Positions 8,138 to 17,516 of a stretch of DNA of 64,000 nt are shown here, piece by piece. The number at the start of each line of letters is the position of its first letter. Positions within the stretch are counted from its first letter, which is position 1. Position numbers and translations under genes: made by a program. Origin of the DNA: JBMFVE01 sp049966155 (GTDB lineage: Bacteria; Bacteroidota; Ignavibacteria; Kryptoniales; JAKASW01); NCBI GenBank assembly GCA_049966155.1, contig JBMFVE010000008.1:20312-84311 (forward strand), in the 5' to 3' direction. The notes under the pieces are model-generated. The model was not told the DNA's origin. It did no database searches and saw only the letters and a list, made by a program, of their open reading frames with translations.

Positions 8138-10321
8138 TTACCCTCTTCTACCACGCCTTGTATGGTCACCTCTTGAGTGGTCGCGATGTCTGTCATAACC
8201 CTCACCTGACTCCTCACGTGATGACGGCGGGTTTGGATTCTCTATGAGCACCTTTCTGCTCAAATTATATCTTCCCATCTCGTCAATTTCCATTAGCTTT
8301 ACTTCGACTTCATCGCCAACTTTAAATACATCTTCCACTTTGTTCGTGCGTTTGTGGTCAATTTGAGATATATGAAGAAGTCCTTCTTTTCCTGGAAGAA
8401 ATTCAACAAATACCCCAAAATCCATTAATCGTTTGACCACTCCCTTGTACACCTTACCAACCTCAGGAGCTTCAACAAGTTTTTCAATCATTTCTTTTGC
8501 CCTGGAACCTGCTTCCTGGGAGACTGCCGCAATCAAAACAGAACCGTCATCTTCTATATTAACTTCTGCACCTGTTTGTTGAACAATATTTTTGATAACC
8601 TTCCCTTGAGGGCCTATTACTGCACCAATCATGTCAACCGGGATCCGAATGGTTGTCAGACGTGGGGCATAAGGTGAAAGCTCACTTCTTGGTTGAGAGA
8701 TGGTCTGCTCCATTATCTCGAGTATGTGGAAACGACCTTCTCTTGCCTGTTCCAATGCGCGGGAGAGGATGTCGAAAGAAATTCCGCGGATCTTAATATC
8801 CATTTGAAATGCTGTTATCCCGTCACGTGTACCTGCTACTTTGAAATCCATATCCCCAAGGTGATCTTCATTTCCAAGTATGTCAGACAGCACAGCTACT
8901 TCGTCCCTTTCTTTTACCAGTCCCATTGCAATGCCCGCCACTGACTTCTTCATTGGCACTCCGGCGTCAAAAAGAGCGAGTGAACCTGCACATACTGTCG
9001 CCATCGAGGATGAACCATTTGACTCCAGGATGTCGGATACAACTCTAATTGTGTAGGGGAACTCTTTTTCTGATGGCGCTATATTTTTGAGGGCACGCTC
9101 AGCAAGGTTTCCATGCCCGATTTCCCGTCGACCAGGTCCACTCATTCGGGAAACTTCTCCAACGCTATAGCCCGGGAAATTATAATGTAGCATGAACCTC
9201 TTTGTTGATTCAGGAAGTAATCCATCTATTAATTGCTCATCAAGCTTTGTTCCCAGAGTCACAGTGGTCAGGCTCTGAGTCTCCCCACGCGTGAACAGAG
9301 CTGAACCATGAGTTCGCGGAAGCAACCCAACCTCACATGTTATTGGTCTGATATCTCTGTGGCCTCTTCCATCAAGGCGTCGGGCTTCACGCAAAATCAT
9401 CATCCGCATGTCCTGCCGTTCTATGTCATGAACAATCTCGCCAATCACTGATTCTTGCTCAGGGAATCTTTCTGCGAGGGCCTCAACAACGTCATCCAGA
9501 ATTGCTTGCATTCTTTCACTTCTGTCAGCTTTTTTCAAGACCAGCCTGTTCAATTCAGAAATACGAGAGCCGGCCAGGCGCACAACCTCCTCAGCAAGGC
9601 CCTCCGGGATTTCTTTCTGGGGAACAGGCCTCTTTGGCCTGTTAACAGCAGCGGCAAGTTCTTTCTGAAGAAGAACGATTTCTTTAATGTGTGAATGTGC
9701 AAATTCAAGTGCTCCGAGTAATTCAGATTCAGAAACCTCTTTTGACTCACCTTCCACCATTACAATAGAGTCTTCTGAACCGGCAACTGTCAAATCCATA
9801 TCACTTGTTTCAAGCTGAGAAATGGTAGGGTTAATTACAAACTCCCCTCCAATCCTCCCAACTCTAACTTCAGCAATGGGACCATCAAAGGGAATATCTG
9901 AAACCATGAGCGCAGCAGATGCACCAATTGCACCAAGAAAGTCCGCATCGTTTTCACCATCAAACGAAAAGACAGTTGCCACTATTTGAGTTTCAAATGT
10001 CCATTCCTTTGGAAACAAAGGTCTGATTGGACGATCAATTAACCTTGCTGAGAGAACTTCCTTTTCACTCGGCTTTCCCTCCCGTTTAAAAAAACCTCCA
10101 GGGATTTTCCCTGCAGCAGAAGTTTTTTCACGATATTCAACGGACAGAGGGAGAAAATCCTGTCCTTCCACAGCCTCTTCCGAGGCAACCGCCGTCACAA
10201 GAACCATCGTATCGGCATAACGCACCATCACGGCACCGTTAGCTTGCTTGGCAAGCTTTCCGGTTTCCAATACTAATTTTCTTCCGCCAATTTCGATTTC
10301 TTTTGTTATATAACTTTCCAT
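8138..10321 (-). CDS. pnp: Polyribonucleotide nucleotidyltransferase (PNPase)
   Basis: A 727-aa phosphorolytic 3'-to-5' exoribonuclease of RNA turnover. Order of domains: first RNase PH domain (about 1-140), helical linker, second RNase PH domain (about 310-540), KH domain with GPQGKVIKNI (about 555-615) and an S1 domain (about 620-690), then a charged, arginine-rich tail (DRHRDHSRGDHTRRGRRG). Length is normal for the family. It is the last gene of the translation operon, 19 bases after rpsO, an order seen across bacteria. Confidence 0.97.
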   Translation of the reverse strand: MESYITKEIEIGGRKLVLETGKLAKQANGAVMVRYADTMVLVTAVASEEAVEGQDFLPLSVEYREKTSAAGKIPGGFFKREGKPSEKEVLSARLIDRPIRPLFPKEWTFETQIVATVFSFDGENDADFLGAIGASAALMVSDIPFDGPIAEVRVGRIGGEFVINPTISQLETSDMDLTVAGSEDSIVMVEGESKEVSESELLGALEFAHSHIKEIVLLQKELAAAVNRPKRPVPQKEIPEGLAEEVVRLAGSRISELNRLVLKKADRSERMQAILDDVVEALAERFPEQESVIGEIVHDIERQDMRMMILREARRLDGRGHRDIRPITCEVGLLPRTHGSALFTRGETQSLTTVTLGTKLDEQLIDGLLPESTKRFMLHYNFPGYSVGEVSRMSGPGRREIGHGNLAERALKNIAPSEKEFPYTIRVVSDILESNGSSSMATVCAGSLALFDAGVPMKKSVAGIAMGLVKERDEVAVLSDILGNEDHLGDMDFKVAGTRDGITAFQMDIKIRGISFDILSRALEQAREGRFHILEIMEQTISQPRSELSPYAPRLTTIRIPVDMIGAVIGPQGKVIKNIVQQTGAEVNIEDDGSVLIAAVSQEAGSRAKEMIEKLVEAPEVGKVYKGVVKRLMDFGVFVEFLPGKEGLLHISQIDHKRTNKVEDVFKVGDEVEVKLMEIDEMGRYNLSRKVLIENPNPPSSREESGEGYDRHRDHSRGDHTRRGRRG

Positions 10322-10340
10322 TACTTTTCCTTTTATATTT

Positions 10341-10610
10341 TTACTTTCTTAATCCAAGCTCCTCTACAATCCTGCGGTACCTTTCAATATCCTTTCTCTG
10401 AAGGTAATCGAGAAGGCGGCGACGCTTTCCAACCATCTTAAGCAACCCACGACGTGAATGATTATCTTTCTTATGCATATCAAAGTGAGCAGAGAGCTCA
10501 TTTATACGCTGGGTTAAAATTGCAATTTGAACTTCTGGACTGCCGGAATCTCCAGGCTTTTTCCCGTATTTAGAAATAAGTTCTTGCTTTTGCTCCTTTG
10601 TCAAAGGCAT
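10341..10610 (-). CDS. rpsO: 30S ribosomal protein S15
   Basis: An 89-aa primary 16S rRNA-binding protein of the small subunit central domain. The conserved core HFDMHKKDNHSRRGLLKMVG and RRRLLDYLQRKD is intact. It lies between ribF and pnp, its usual place. In several bacteria S15 represses its own mRNA; no leader structure was examined in detail here. Confidence 0.97.
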   Translation of the reverse strand: MPLTKEQKQELISKYGKKPGDSGSPEVQIAILTQRINELSAHFDMHKKDNHSRRGLLKMVGKRRRLLDYLQRKDIERYRRIVEELGLRK

Positions 10611-10621
10611 TTTTAAAACTC

Positions 10622-11563
10622 CTATCTTTGTTGGTTGATTGTCGTTTTAATGTATTCATTTAAGAGAACTCGGTCATTATCCATCTGCTTTACCAGCTCC
10701 TGTGCTGAATTAAATTTCATTTCATCTCTCAACCTGCGAATGAAAGTCACACCAATATGCTGGCCGTATATATCCTTTTCAAAATTAGAAATCCATACCT
10801 CAACTGTAACATGCCCTCCATCTGCAAATGTTGGTCGGACACCAATGCTCATTAAACCCGGATGCTTCTCTCCTTCAACATCAACTTCCACTATATATAC
10901 TCCAAGCGCCGGCACAAGCAAACGGTCATCTATAAGTTTAAGATTAGCTGTTGGATAACCCAACCCTTTCCCTCTTCCATCACCGCGAACCACCACTCCT
11001 TCAAAATGATAAGGTTTACCCAGCATCTTATTTGCAAATGTAAGATTGCCGAGCTTCAGTAGTTTTCGAATCGCTGAACTTGAAACAACTTTTCCATCTA
11101 CATAAACAGCGTCAAGTGATGAAACTGCAAAACCGTTCTTGCGTCCAAGATCCCTTGCAAGCTCAAGAGTCCCTCTGGCCCCCTTGCCAAAAGTATGATT
11201 GTAACCGAGTACAAATTCCCTCAAGCCAATCCGATCCCGCACCAGTACAAGTAAAAAGTCGTCCGCGGTAATCCGGGAAAATTCTTGATCAAACTTCAAG
11301 ACACAAACCTCGTCAATTCCAAAACCCGATATTGTATTAAACCTTTCTTCCTCTGTCATCAACAAATCAACCCGCTTCCCCGTCAGCACTTCCTGAGGGT
11401 GAGGTGAAAAGGTTATTACAACACTCCTTAAGCCCTCTGATTTTGCACGGTCGACAAGATTGCTGAGTATACGCTGATGAGCAATGTGAACTCCGTCAAA
11501 GGTCCCGACGGTTACAATCGACTCAGGATTAAATGGCATTTCTTCAAGAGATCGACGAATCAT
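10622..11563 (-). CDS. ribF: Bifunctional riboflavin kinase / FAD synthetase
   Basis: A 313-aa enzyme making FMN and then FAD from riboflavin. The N-terminal adenylyltransferase domain shows VTVGTFDGVHIAHQRIL (the HxGH-like nucleotide site) and TFSPHP. The C-terminal kinase domain has VVRGDGRGKGLGYPTANL. FAD is needed by AprA, QmoA, QmoB and DsrL in this window. The start overlaps the truB stop by four bases, so translation is coupled. Confidence 0.95.
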   Translation of the reverse strand: MIRRSLEEMPFNPESIVTVGTFDGVHIAHQRILSNLVDRAKSEGLRSVVITFSPHPQEVLTGKRVDLLMTEEERFNTISGFGIDEVCVLKFDQEFSRITADDFLLVLVRDRIGLREFVLGYNHTFGKGARGTLELARDLGRKNGFAVSSLDAVYVDGKVVSSSAIRKLLKLGNLTFANKMLGKPYHFEGVVVRGDGRGKGLGYPTANLKLIDDRLLVPALGVYIVEVDVEGEKHPGLMSIGVRPTFADGGHVTVEVWISNFEKDIYGQHIGVTFIRRLRDEMKFNSAQELVKQMDNDRVLLNEYIKTTINQQR

Positions 11564-12219
11564 GCAGCAACCACCTGTTTAATCTCTTCAATCCTTTTTG
11601 CATCTTCCAGCGTGTAAGTTCCTATCCTCGTCCGCACAAGATCCACAAGCACAGCTCCGATGCCAAGGCGATTGCCAATGTCTCTAACAAGGCTCCTTAT
11701 ATATGTGCCACTGGAACATACAATCCTTAACCTTGCATATGGCAACTCAAAACTCAAAAGCTCAATTTGTTTTATCAATACCTTCTTTGGCTTCAGTGTG
11801 ACATACTTGCCTTTCCTTGCCAGTTCATAAGAACGCTTCCCGTTCACCCATGTAGCGGAAAATGAAGGGGGAATTTGATCAATTTCGCCAACAAACTCCG
11901 CTAAGGTTTGACGCAAATTGTCCTCCGTTAATGTTAAGTTTTCAGCCACTGTAACAGGATTGGTTTCGAGATCGTGACTTGGTGATGAAATACCAAACTG
12001 CAATTCAGCAACGTATTCCTTCTCCAGTTTCAGGAACTCCTCCATCAATCTTGTTTTCCTTTCAGTCAGCAAAATCAAGAGCCCCTCAGCAAGTGGATCC
12101 AGAGTTCCTGCGTGCCCGATCTTTTTAATACCGAGCAAATTGCGAACCCTTCTCAGTGCCGCAAATGAAGTCATTCCTTTCGGTTTATATACTGGAATCA
12201 CCCTGCCTTCTTCACTCAT
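11560..12219 (-). CDS. truB: tRNA pseudouridine-55 synthase
   Basis: A 219-aa enzyme that forms pseudouridine 55 in the tRNA T loop. The catalytic aspartate lies in GHAGTLDPLAEGLLIL, and the RSLVRDIGNRLGIGAVL block near the C-terminus is also conserved. The protein lacks the extra C-terminal PUA domain seen in longer homologs, so it is the short form. Overlaps rbfA by eight bases and ribF by four, within the infB operon. Confidence 0.95.
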   Translation of the reverse strand: MSEEGRVIPVYKPKGMTSFAALRRVRNLLGIKKIGHAGTLDPLAEGLLILLTERKTRLMEEFLKLEKEYVAELQFGISSPSHDLETNPVTVAENLTLTEDNLRQTLAEFVGEIDQIPPSFSATWVNGKRSYELARKGKYVTLKPKKVLIKQIELLSFELPYARLRIVCSSGTYIRSLVRDIGNRLGIGAVLVDLVRTRIGTYTLEDAKRIEEIKQVVAA

Positions 12220-12562
12220 TGTTGTTCTGATGCGTTTTCTTTATCAGTTGTTCGATATTCGCAACGTAATCCATTGTATCATCTAAAAACAAAGCAATTT
12301 CCGGTACAAACTTTAACCTGACATTCGCCGCTATGGCGTGCCTTATCTCTTTTTTTGCTTCATTGAGCAAAAAGAAAGTGCGCTCCCTGGTTTTGGAATC
12401 ACCGTATATACTTATATAAACCCTTGCCAATCTGAGGTCGGGACTCATTACCACCTTCGTTACGGTGATAAAACCCATCTCACTGGTTCTGTAATCTCTC
12501 TCAAAAAGAGCGCCAAGTTCTTCCTTTATTGCATGACCAACTTTTTCTGTTCTTACCGACAA
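12212..12562 (-). CDS. rbfA: 30S ribosome-binding factor A
   Basis: A 116-aa KH-fold assembly factor for 16S rRNA 5' end maturation and cold adaptation. Conserved features include the N-terminal RTEKVGHAIKEELGALF, the strand VTKVVMSPDLRLARVYISIYG and the C-terminal IRHAIAANVRLKFVPEIALFLD. It overlaps truB by eight bases and follows infB by 72 bases. Confidence 0.95.
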   Translation of the reverse strand: MSVRTEKVGHAIKEELGALFERDYRTSEMGFITVTKVVMSPDLRLARVYISIYGDSKTRERTFFLLNEAKKEIRHAIAANVRLKFVPEIALFLDDTMDYVANIEQLIKKTHQNNNE

Positions 12563-12634
12563 TTTCTCAACCCTCGCAATCCAAAGATTTCAATAAAACC
12601 GTAAACTGCAAATTTAAGTTCATAAAAATCATTT

Positions 12635-15478
12635 TCAAGCAAGGCTGCGTTGAGTTTCAACCACTGTAAAAGCCTCAATTATATCACCAGCTTTAATGTC
12701 GTTGAAGTTCTCCAAACTCAAACCACACTCATACCCTGATTCAACCTCCCGAACATCATCTTTAAATCTTTTCAGAGATGATATGGTTCCTTCATAAATA
12801 ACAATACCATCACGAATCAGCCTGACCTTGTTGTTGCGTTGAATCTTCCCTTCAGTTACATAACACCCTGCAACTGTCCCGACCCTCGGAACCTTAAATA
12901 TCTGTCTAACCTCAAGTGAACCCAGGACTTCTTCGTGAACCTCAGGACTGAGCATCCCTTCCAGTGCCTTTCGAACATTATCAATGGCATCATAAATTAT
13001 ATTGTATAATTTAATTTCGACGGATTCCTGTTCGGCTAACTTTCTGGCTGCTGCACTCGGTCTGACGTGGAAGCCAATAATTACTGCATTTGATGCAGAA
13101 GCTAACAGGACATCAGATTCAGAAATTGGTCCAACTGCACGGTGAATCACCTGAACTCTCACCTCGTCATTTGATAACTTCATAAGCGCATCGCTGAGGG
13201 CTTCAACTGAACCGTCAACATCCCCCTTTACAACAACGTTAAGCTGTTTAACTGTCCCTTCTTTAATTTGATTGGAAAGCTCTTCGAGAGTTATATGATG
13301 CATACCCCTTAGTTTTTGCTCACGTTTAATTGCTTTGCGTCGCGTGCTTATATCCCTTGCTATCTTCTCATTGGCAACAGCAATAAAAAGGTCGCCTGCA
13401 ACAGGCAGCTCTTCAAACCCGGTTACCTGCACAGGGGTTGAAGGCCTGGCAACTAAAATTCTGTTCCCTCTCTCGTCCGTCATTGCACGCACCTTGCCGC
13501 TTGTGGTTCCGGCCACAAAAGGATCACCAATTTTCAACGAACCTTTTTGTACAAGTACAGTGGCAACTGCCCCCCTCCCCTTATCAAGGGTTGACTCAAT
13601 AATTACCCCCCGTGCCAGCCGATCGGGATTTGCTTTTACATCAAGAAGGTCAGCTTCAAGCAAAATCTTTTCTAAGAGCAAATCTACATTGGTCCCTTTC
13701 TTTGCCGATATTTCAACCGATTGTGTCTTACCACCCCATTCTTCAACGAGCACACCATGGTCAGCAAGCTGCTTCCTGATCCTGTCGGGATTGGCCTCAG
13801 GCTTGTCAATTTTGTTAATAGCCACTACTATTGGAACCCCGGCAGCTCTTGCATGGCTGATTGCCTCAATAGTTTGCGGCATGACATTATCATCAGCAGC
13901 AACGACAAGGACAACAATGTCCGTTGCCTGGGCACCTCGCGCACGCATTGCGGTAAAAGCTTCATGTCCAGGCGTGTCAAGAAACGTAATTTGCTTGCCG
14001 CCAGGCAGCTGTACCATATATGCTCCAATATGTTGAGTAATCCCACCAGCCTCACCTGCTACAACATTTGAGTTTCTGATAAAATCAAGAAGAGAAGTCT
14101 TTCCATGATCAACATGTCCCATAATGGTGACAACGGGCGGACGACGTTTGAGGGCCTCAGGGGGGTCTGGTTTGTCCTCAAGCACCTCGTCCGTGTATTC
14201 CTCCTGCAGCTCAACCTCAAAACCAAAGTCGTCAGCAATCAGGGTAATTGTATCAAGATCGAGCCTCTGATTTATAGATACCATCAGGCCAAGCTGAACA
14301 CTTTTGGATATTACGGTTCCTGCATCAACACCCATTAACTTGGCGAGTTCACCGACCGAAACAAACTCGGGAAGTCTTAACCTCCGTTTCTCCGTCTCTT
14401 TTTGTTCAATTACCTTTTGAATAGCTTCAAGTTTCTCTTTCCTTTTCTTTTTTCTAAAGATTGCCCGGTCGCTTTCTCCGCTTTCCTCCATCAGGGCAAT
14501 CGTTCTCTTGTAAGCAAGCTCCACTTCTTCCACATCGACATCTGGATGTTTGCCTTTTTTCTTCTTTCGCTTTTTTGCTTCTTCATCTGATATAATCTCA
14601 GACTGTACAGTTTCAGAGCTTTCTTCTCGGATTTTCTTCTTTTTCTTCTTTTTCTTTTTCTTATCCTGCTGCGTTTCCCCTCCAATTTCCTTTTCCGCTT
14701 CTCTGGCTTTTTGTTCAGCTTCCTTTAACTGCTCCCTTAAAGCAATTTGTTCTTCCGTAAGTATTTCACCAGTCTCAAGGTCAATCCTTCCTTTTATCGT
14801 TAGACCCTGGGGGGACCGCTCGGGCTGGAGATTGGGAACATTCTCTTTTTCTATAGGGGGTGCCTGAACCTGCTCCTCTGCTGCTTCTAGCTCCTTTTTT
14901 TCTTCAACAACAGGTGCAGTATCTACTGAAACTGTCCCGGCTTTTTCTGGAGGCTCGGCAGCTGGGCTTACAGTTTCAACCCCCTCGGAGAATCCAACGT
15001 GGCTCTCTTTATCAGGTTCTACAACGGCCTCAGTCCCTGGCTGCACCTCCGACTGCACAACCTCAACTGCTGGAGGAACTTCAGCTGCTTTAGCTGGTTC
15101 TATAACCTCTTCCTTCAAAGGAGGTGAACCCTCAGGTTCCTTCGGAGACTCCACTTTTACCTGAACCGCCGCTGCTTCGGCCTTCATTTGAGATAGCTTC
15201 TCGGCAAGTGTTTCCTTTTCAGTTAATTTCTTTACGGAAACCTTTTCTTCGAGTCTATCGGAAAGCTTATCTTTTATAACCTTGCGCTTTTCAACCTGAT
15301 CAAGTTCTTTCTTGAAATGATGGGCAAGTTCATCGTACATCTTCTCGTCAACAGTCGAGGTTCGCCGAATCTTTGTGTGCCCTTTTCCATGAAGATACTC
15401 AATGATTTGTTCAACAGACACCTGGAATTCAGAAGCAACCTTTGTTATGAGTTTTTTCTTAAGCGTCCCTTCAGCCAT
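12635..15478 (-). CDS. infB: Translation initiation factor IF-2
   Basis: A 947-aa GTPase that places initiator tRNA on the ribosome. The C-terminal two thirds carry the G domain: GHVDHGKTSLLD (P loop), DTPGHEAFTAMRARGAQ (switch II) and NKIDKPEANPD. These are followed by the beta-barrel domains and the fMet-tRNA domain. The N-terminal 400 aa are low complexity: an IF2-N subdomain, a long proline/glutamate/valine-rich region, and a ten-lysine run near residue 280. The N-terminal part is variable in the family. The gene sits between nusA and rbfA, the usual order. Confidence 0.97.
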   Translation of the reverse strand: MAEGTLKKKLITKVASEFQVSVEQIIEYLHGKGHTKIRRTSTVDEKMYDELAHHFKKELDQVEKRKVIKDKLSDRLEEKVSVKKLTEKETLAEKLSQMKAEAAAVQVKVESPKEPEGSPPLKEEVIEPAKAAEVPPAVEVVQSEVQPGTEAVVEPDKESHVGFSEGVETVSPAAEPPEKAGTVSVDTAPVVEEKKELEAAEEQVQAPPIEKENVPNLQPERSPQGLTIKGRIDLETGEILTEEQIALREQLKEAEQKAREAEKEIGGETQQDKKKKKKKKKKIREESSETVQSEIISDEEAKKRKKKKGKHPDVDVEEVELAYKRTIALMEESGESDRAIFRKKKRKEKLEAIQKVIEQKETEKRRLRLPEFVSVGELAKLMGVDAGTVISKSVQLGLMVSINQRLDLDTITLIADDFGFEVELQEEYTDEVLEDKPDPPEALKRRPPVVTIMGHVDHGKTSLLDFIRNSNVVAGEAGGITQHIGAYMVQLPGGKQITFLDTPGHEAFTAMRARGAQATDIVVLVVAADDNVMPQTIEAISHARAAGVPIVVAINKIDKPEANPDRIRKQLADHGVLVEEWGGKTQSVEISAKKGTNVDLLLEKILLEADLLDVKANPDRLARGVIIESTLDKGRGAVATVLVQKGSLKIGDPFVAGTTSGKVRAMTDERGNRILVARPSTPVQVTGFEELPVAGDLFIAVANEKIARDISTRRKAIKREQKLRGMHHITLEELSNQIKEGTVKQLNVVVKGDVDGSVEALSDALMKLSNDEVRVQVIHRAVGPISESDVLLASASNAVIIGFHVRPSAAARKLAEQESVEIKLYNIIYDAIDNVRKALEGMLSPEVHEEVLGSLEVRQIFKVPRVGTVAGCYVTEGKIQRNNKVRLIRDGIVIYEGTISSLKRFKDDVREVESGYECGLSLENFNDIKAGDIIEAFTVVETQRSLA

Positions 15479-15506
15479 TTGTCAATAAACACCCTTCCTC
15501 TGTAAT

Positions 15507-16814
15507 TTATTCGTCCTTTGGTTCATTTTCAGGTTCTTCTTCAAATTCCTTCTGCATCATGTCCTTTATTTTTGAAATCTCTGCCAATTCCAGACCAACA
15601 TCTTCCTTTACTTCTTCATCTGTTGCATCAAGGACGTTACGAGCCGTAAGGTAACCGGCATCGAGGAACTTGTTGAGCAGTTCCTCTCCAAGTTCTTCCT
15701 TGAATTCTACAAGCTCTATATCATACTGCTCAGCTTCAGCTTTCTCTTCAGCAGCTCTTTTTTCTTCTGCAGTGGGACCTTCTCTCATTAAATCTATCTC
15801 AAACCCGGTAAGCTTTGCAGCAAGCTTCACGTTGATGCCTTCTCTCCCTATTGCAACTGATTCCTGGTTGGTATCGACCCAGACCTGTGCTTTGCGATTT
15901 AGAAGATCAACTTCAACCTTTTTCACCTTTGCAGGTGTCAGCGATCTCTCAATAAACTGAGCCGGATCTTCCGAGTACATCAACACATCTATATTTTCAT
16001 TGTTTAGTTCTCTGACAATAGAATGAATCCTCACGCCCTTCATTCCAACGCAGGCACCAACTGCATCAATGCGAGAATCATTTGATATAACAGCAACTTT
16101 TGCTCTCTTTCCCGGATCACGAGCTATTGCTTTTATTTCAACTACTCCATCAAAAATTTCAGGAATCTCCATCTCAAAAAGCTTCTTGAGAAACATCGGG
16201 TCTGAACGAGATATAATTACCTGCGGGCCTGATGTTCCCCTCCTGACCTCTTTAACTACAGCACGAATAGTGGCATTTTTTCTATAGTGCTCGTTTGGAA
16301 TTTGCTCTGTCCTCGGAAGAAATAACTCTCTTTTATTGTGATTTACAAGAATAAAATCTCTCTTTACCTGATATATCTCACCGACCACAATTTCGCCTAT
16401 CATCTTACTGTACTCATCATAAACGACATTTTTTTCATACTCATGAAGCCTCTGCAAAAAAGCCTGCCTGGCATAAACTACCAGACGGCGGCCCAAATCT
16501 TCAGGCGAAATCTCTTCTGGAAAGTCATCCCCCAATTCAACTTCAGCTTCTGGATCAATTTGGCGAACTCGATCCAGTGATATTTCAGTTGCCGGGTCAT
16601 GAACTTCATCCACAACTTTCTTTGTCATATATATTTCAATATCGCCACGATCAACATTTGCAACTATATCCGCTTCAGCACTTTCCCCAAACTTCTTTTT
16701 TACTATACCGAGAAAAACCTCTTCAAGTATTTCCGAAACAACTTCCTTGTCGATGCCCTTTTCCTTGGCAATTTCCGCAGCAGCGGAAATTATTTCGTTC
16801 TTTTCGGTCTTCAT
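15507..16814 (-). CDS. nusA: Transcription termination/antitermination factor NusA
   Basis: A 435-aa RNA polymerase factor. N-terminal domain about 1-125, S1 domain about 135-200 (GEIVVGEIYQVKRDFILVNH), then two KH domains with VGACVGMKGVRIHSIVREL and AIGREGINVKLAAKLTG. A short acidic C-terminal segment with an HhH-like repeat (ELLNKFLDAGYLTARNVLDA) follows; the paired acidic repeats of Escherichia coli NusA are absent, as in many phyla. It follows rimP by 12 bases. Confidence 0.96.
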   Translation of the reverse strand: MKTEKNEIISAAAEIAKEKGIDKEVVSEILEEVFLGIVKKKFGESAEADIVANVDRGDIEIYMTKKVVDEVHDPATEISLDRVRQIDPEAEVELGDDFPEEISPEDLGRRLVVYARQAFLQRLHEYEKNVVYDEYSKMIGEIVVGEIYQVKRDFILVNHNKRELFLPRTEQIPNEHYRKNATIRAVVKEVRRGTSGPQVIISRSDPMFLKKLFEMEIPEIFDGVVEIKAIARDPGKRAKVAVISNDSRIDAVGACVGMKGVRIHSIVRELNNENIDVLMYSEDPAQFIERSLTPAKVKKVEVDLLNRKAQVWVDTNQESVAIGREGINVKLAAKLTGFEIDLMREGPTAEEKRAAEEKAEAEQYDIELVEFKEELGEELLNKFLDAGYLTARNVLDATDEEVKEDVGLELAEISKIKDMMQKEFEEEPENEPKDE

Positions 16815-16826
16815 TTAATCCTCCTG

Positions 16827-17285
16827 TCACCATCTGATTTTTACTTTTGCATAAATAATATCATCGTATCTTATCTTCATAAGTTGCTTACCATCATCAA
16901 TTCCTATTTCATCTTCATCTGCTATAACAAGGGTTCCTTCCACATTTTGCACCAAATCCCCGATTCGATACCTGACTTCAAGAAGCTGTCCAATATTTCT
17001 CCGGTACTGGCGCTTTACCTTTATTACCGAGCCGACTCCGGGCGATGAGACCTCCAGACGGTAATTGTCTTTCAAAAAACTGACCCCTGTCAGAACCTGC
17101 TGGACATCCCGGCTAATTTCGGCGCACTTATCAATTGTGATTCCTGTGTCTGTCTCACAAAATACCTGCACAAGATCTCTTTTCCCTTCACTTTTCAGTG
17201 CAAGGTCAACAAGATACGCGCCATTTTCGGCAGCAATGCGCTCAACCATCTCTTTGAGCTGCTCTATTTTTTCGCTTTTGTCCAT
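16827..17285 (-). CDS. rimP: Ribosome maturation factor RimP
   Basis: A 152-aa 30S assembly factor. The conserved core is visible: DLVQVFCETDTGITIDKCAEISRDV, and DNYRLEVSSPGV. It is the first gene of the nusA-infB operon. An AGAGGAC ribosome site precedes the ATG and directly abuts the T run of an intrinsic terminator, which suggests leader regulation. Confidence 0.95.
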   Translation of the reverse strand: MDKSEKIEQLKEMVERIAAENGAYLVDLALKSEGKRDLVQVFCETDTGITIDKCAEISRDVQQVLTGVSFLKDNYRLEVSSPGVGSVIKVKRQYRRNIGQLLEVRYRIGDLVQNVEGTLVIADEDEIGIDDGKQLMKIRYDDIIYAKVKIRW

Positions 17286-17292
17286 GTCCTCT

Positions 17293-17321
17293 AAAAAAAA
17301 TAGCCCAGAAAATCCGGGCTA
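17293..17321 (-). terminator. Intrinsic terminator immediately upstream of rimP (possible attenuator)
   Basis: Read on the minus strand, TAGCCC (17321-17316) pairs with GGGCTA (17306-17301) around a nine-base loop and is followed by eight Ts (17300-17293). It either ends transcription of the coiled-coil response-regulator gene or acts inside the rimP-nusA leader. The T run ends only seven bases before the rimP ATG. Confidence 0.8.
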
Positions 17322-17415
17322 GTAGTCCAGGTTCAATGGAAAATATAGCTAATTCGAACCACTTTTTCAAATCCAAAAACTTCTTAAGCAGGCTATCTCT
17401 CTCCTGATGATTTCT

Positions 17416-17440
17416 CCATAAGTTATTGAAATAACTATGG
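17416..17440. other. Near-perfect hairpin in the rimP leader
   Basis: CCATA plus GTTATT pairs with AATAAC plus TATGG, an 11-base-pair stem with one bulged A at 17421 and a two-base loop. No T run follows on either strand, so it is not a simple terminator. It lies in the 231-base gap between the coiled-coil gene and rimP, upstream of the terminator hairpin, and could take part in leader folding or protect an RNA end. Confidence 0.5.
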
Positions 17441-17516
17441 GTTAAATACTATTGTTGAAAACCTTGAAAAGCTACCTGACCAGCTAAATCCGTTTCTCCA
17501 CCAAAAGCCTGTCCTC

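Noticed and set aside
13335..14036. 233-residue open frame on the plus strand
   Set aside because: It lies antisense to the infB GTPase domain, which is certain; the translation is low in family features and is a mirror of conserved codons.
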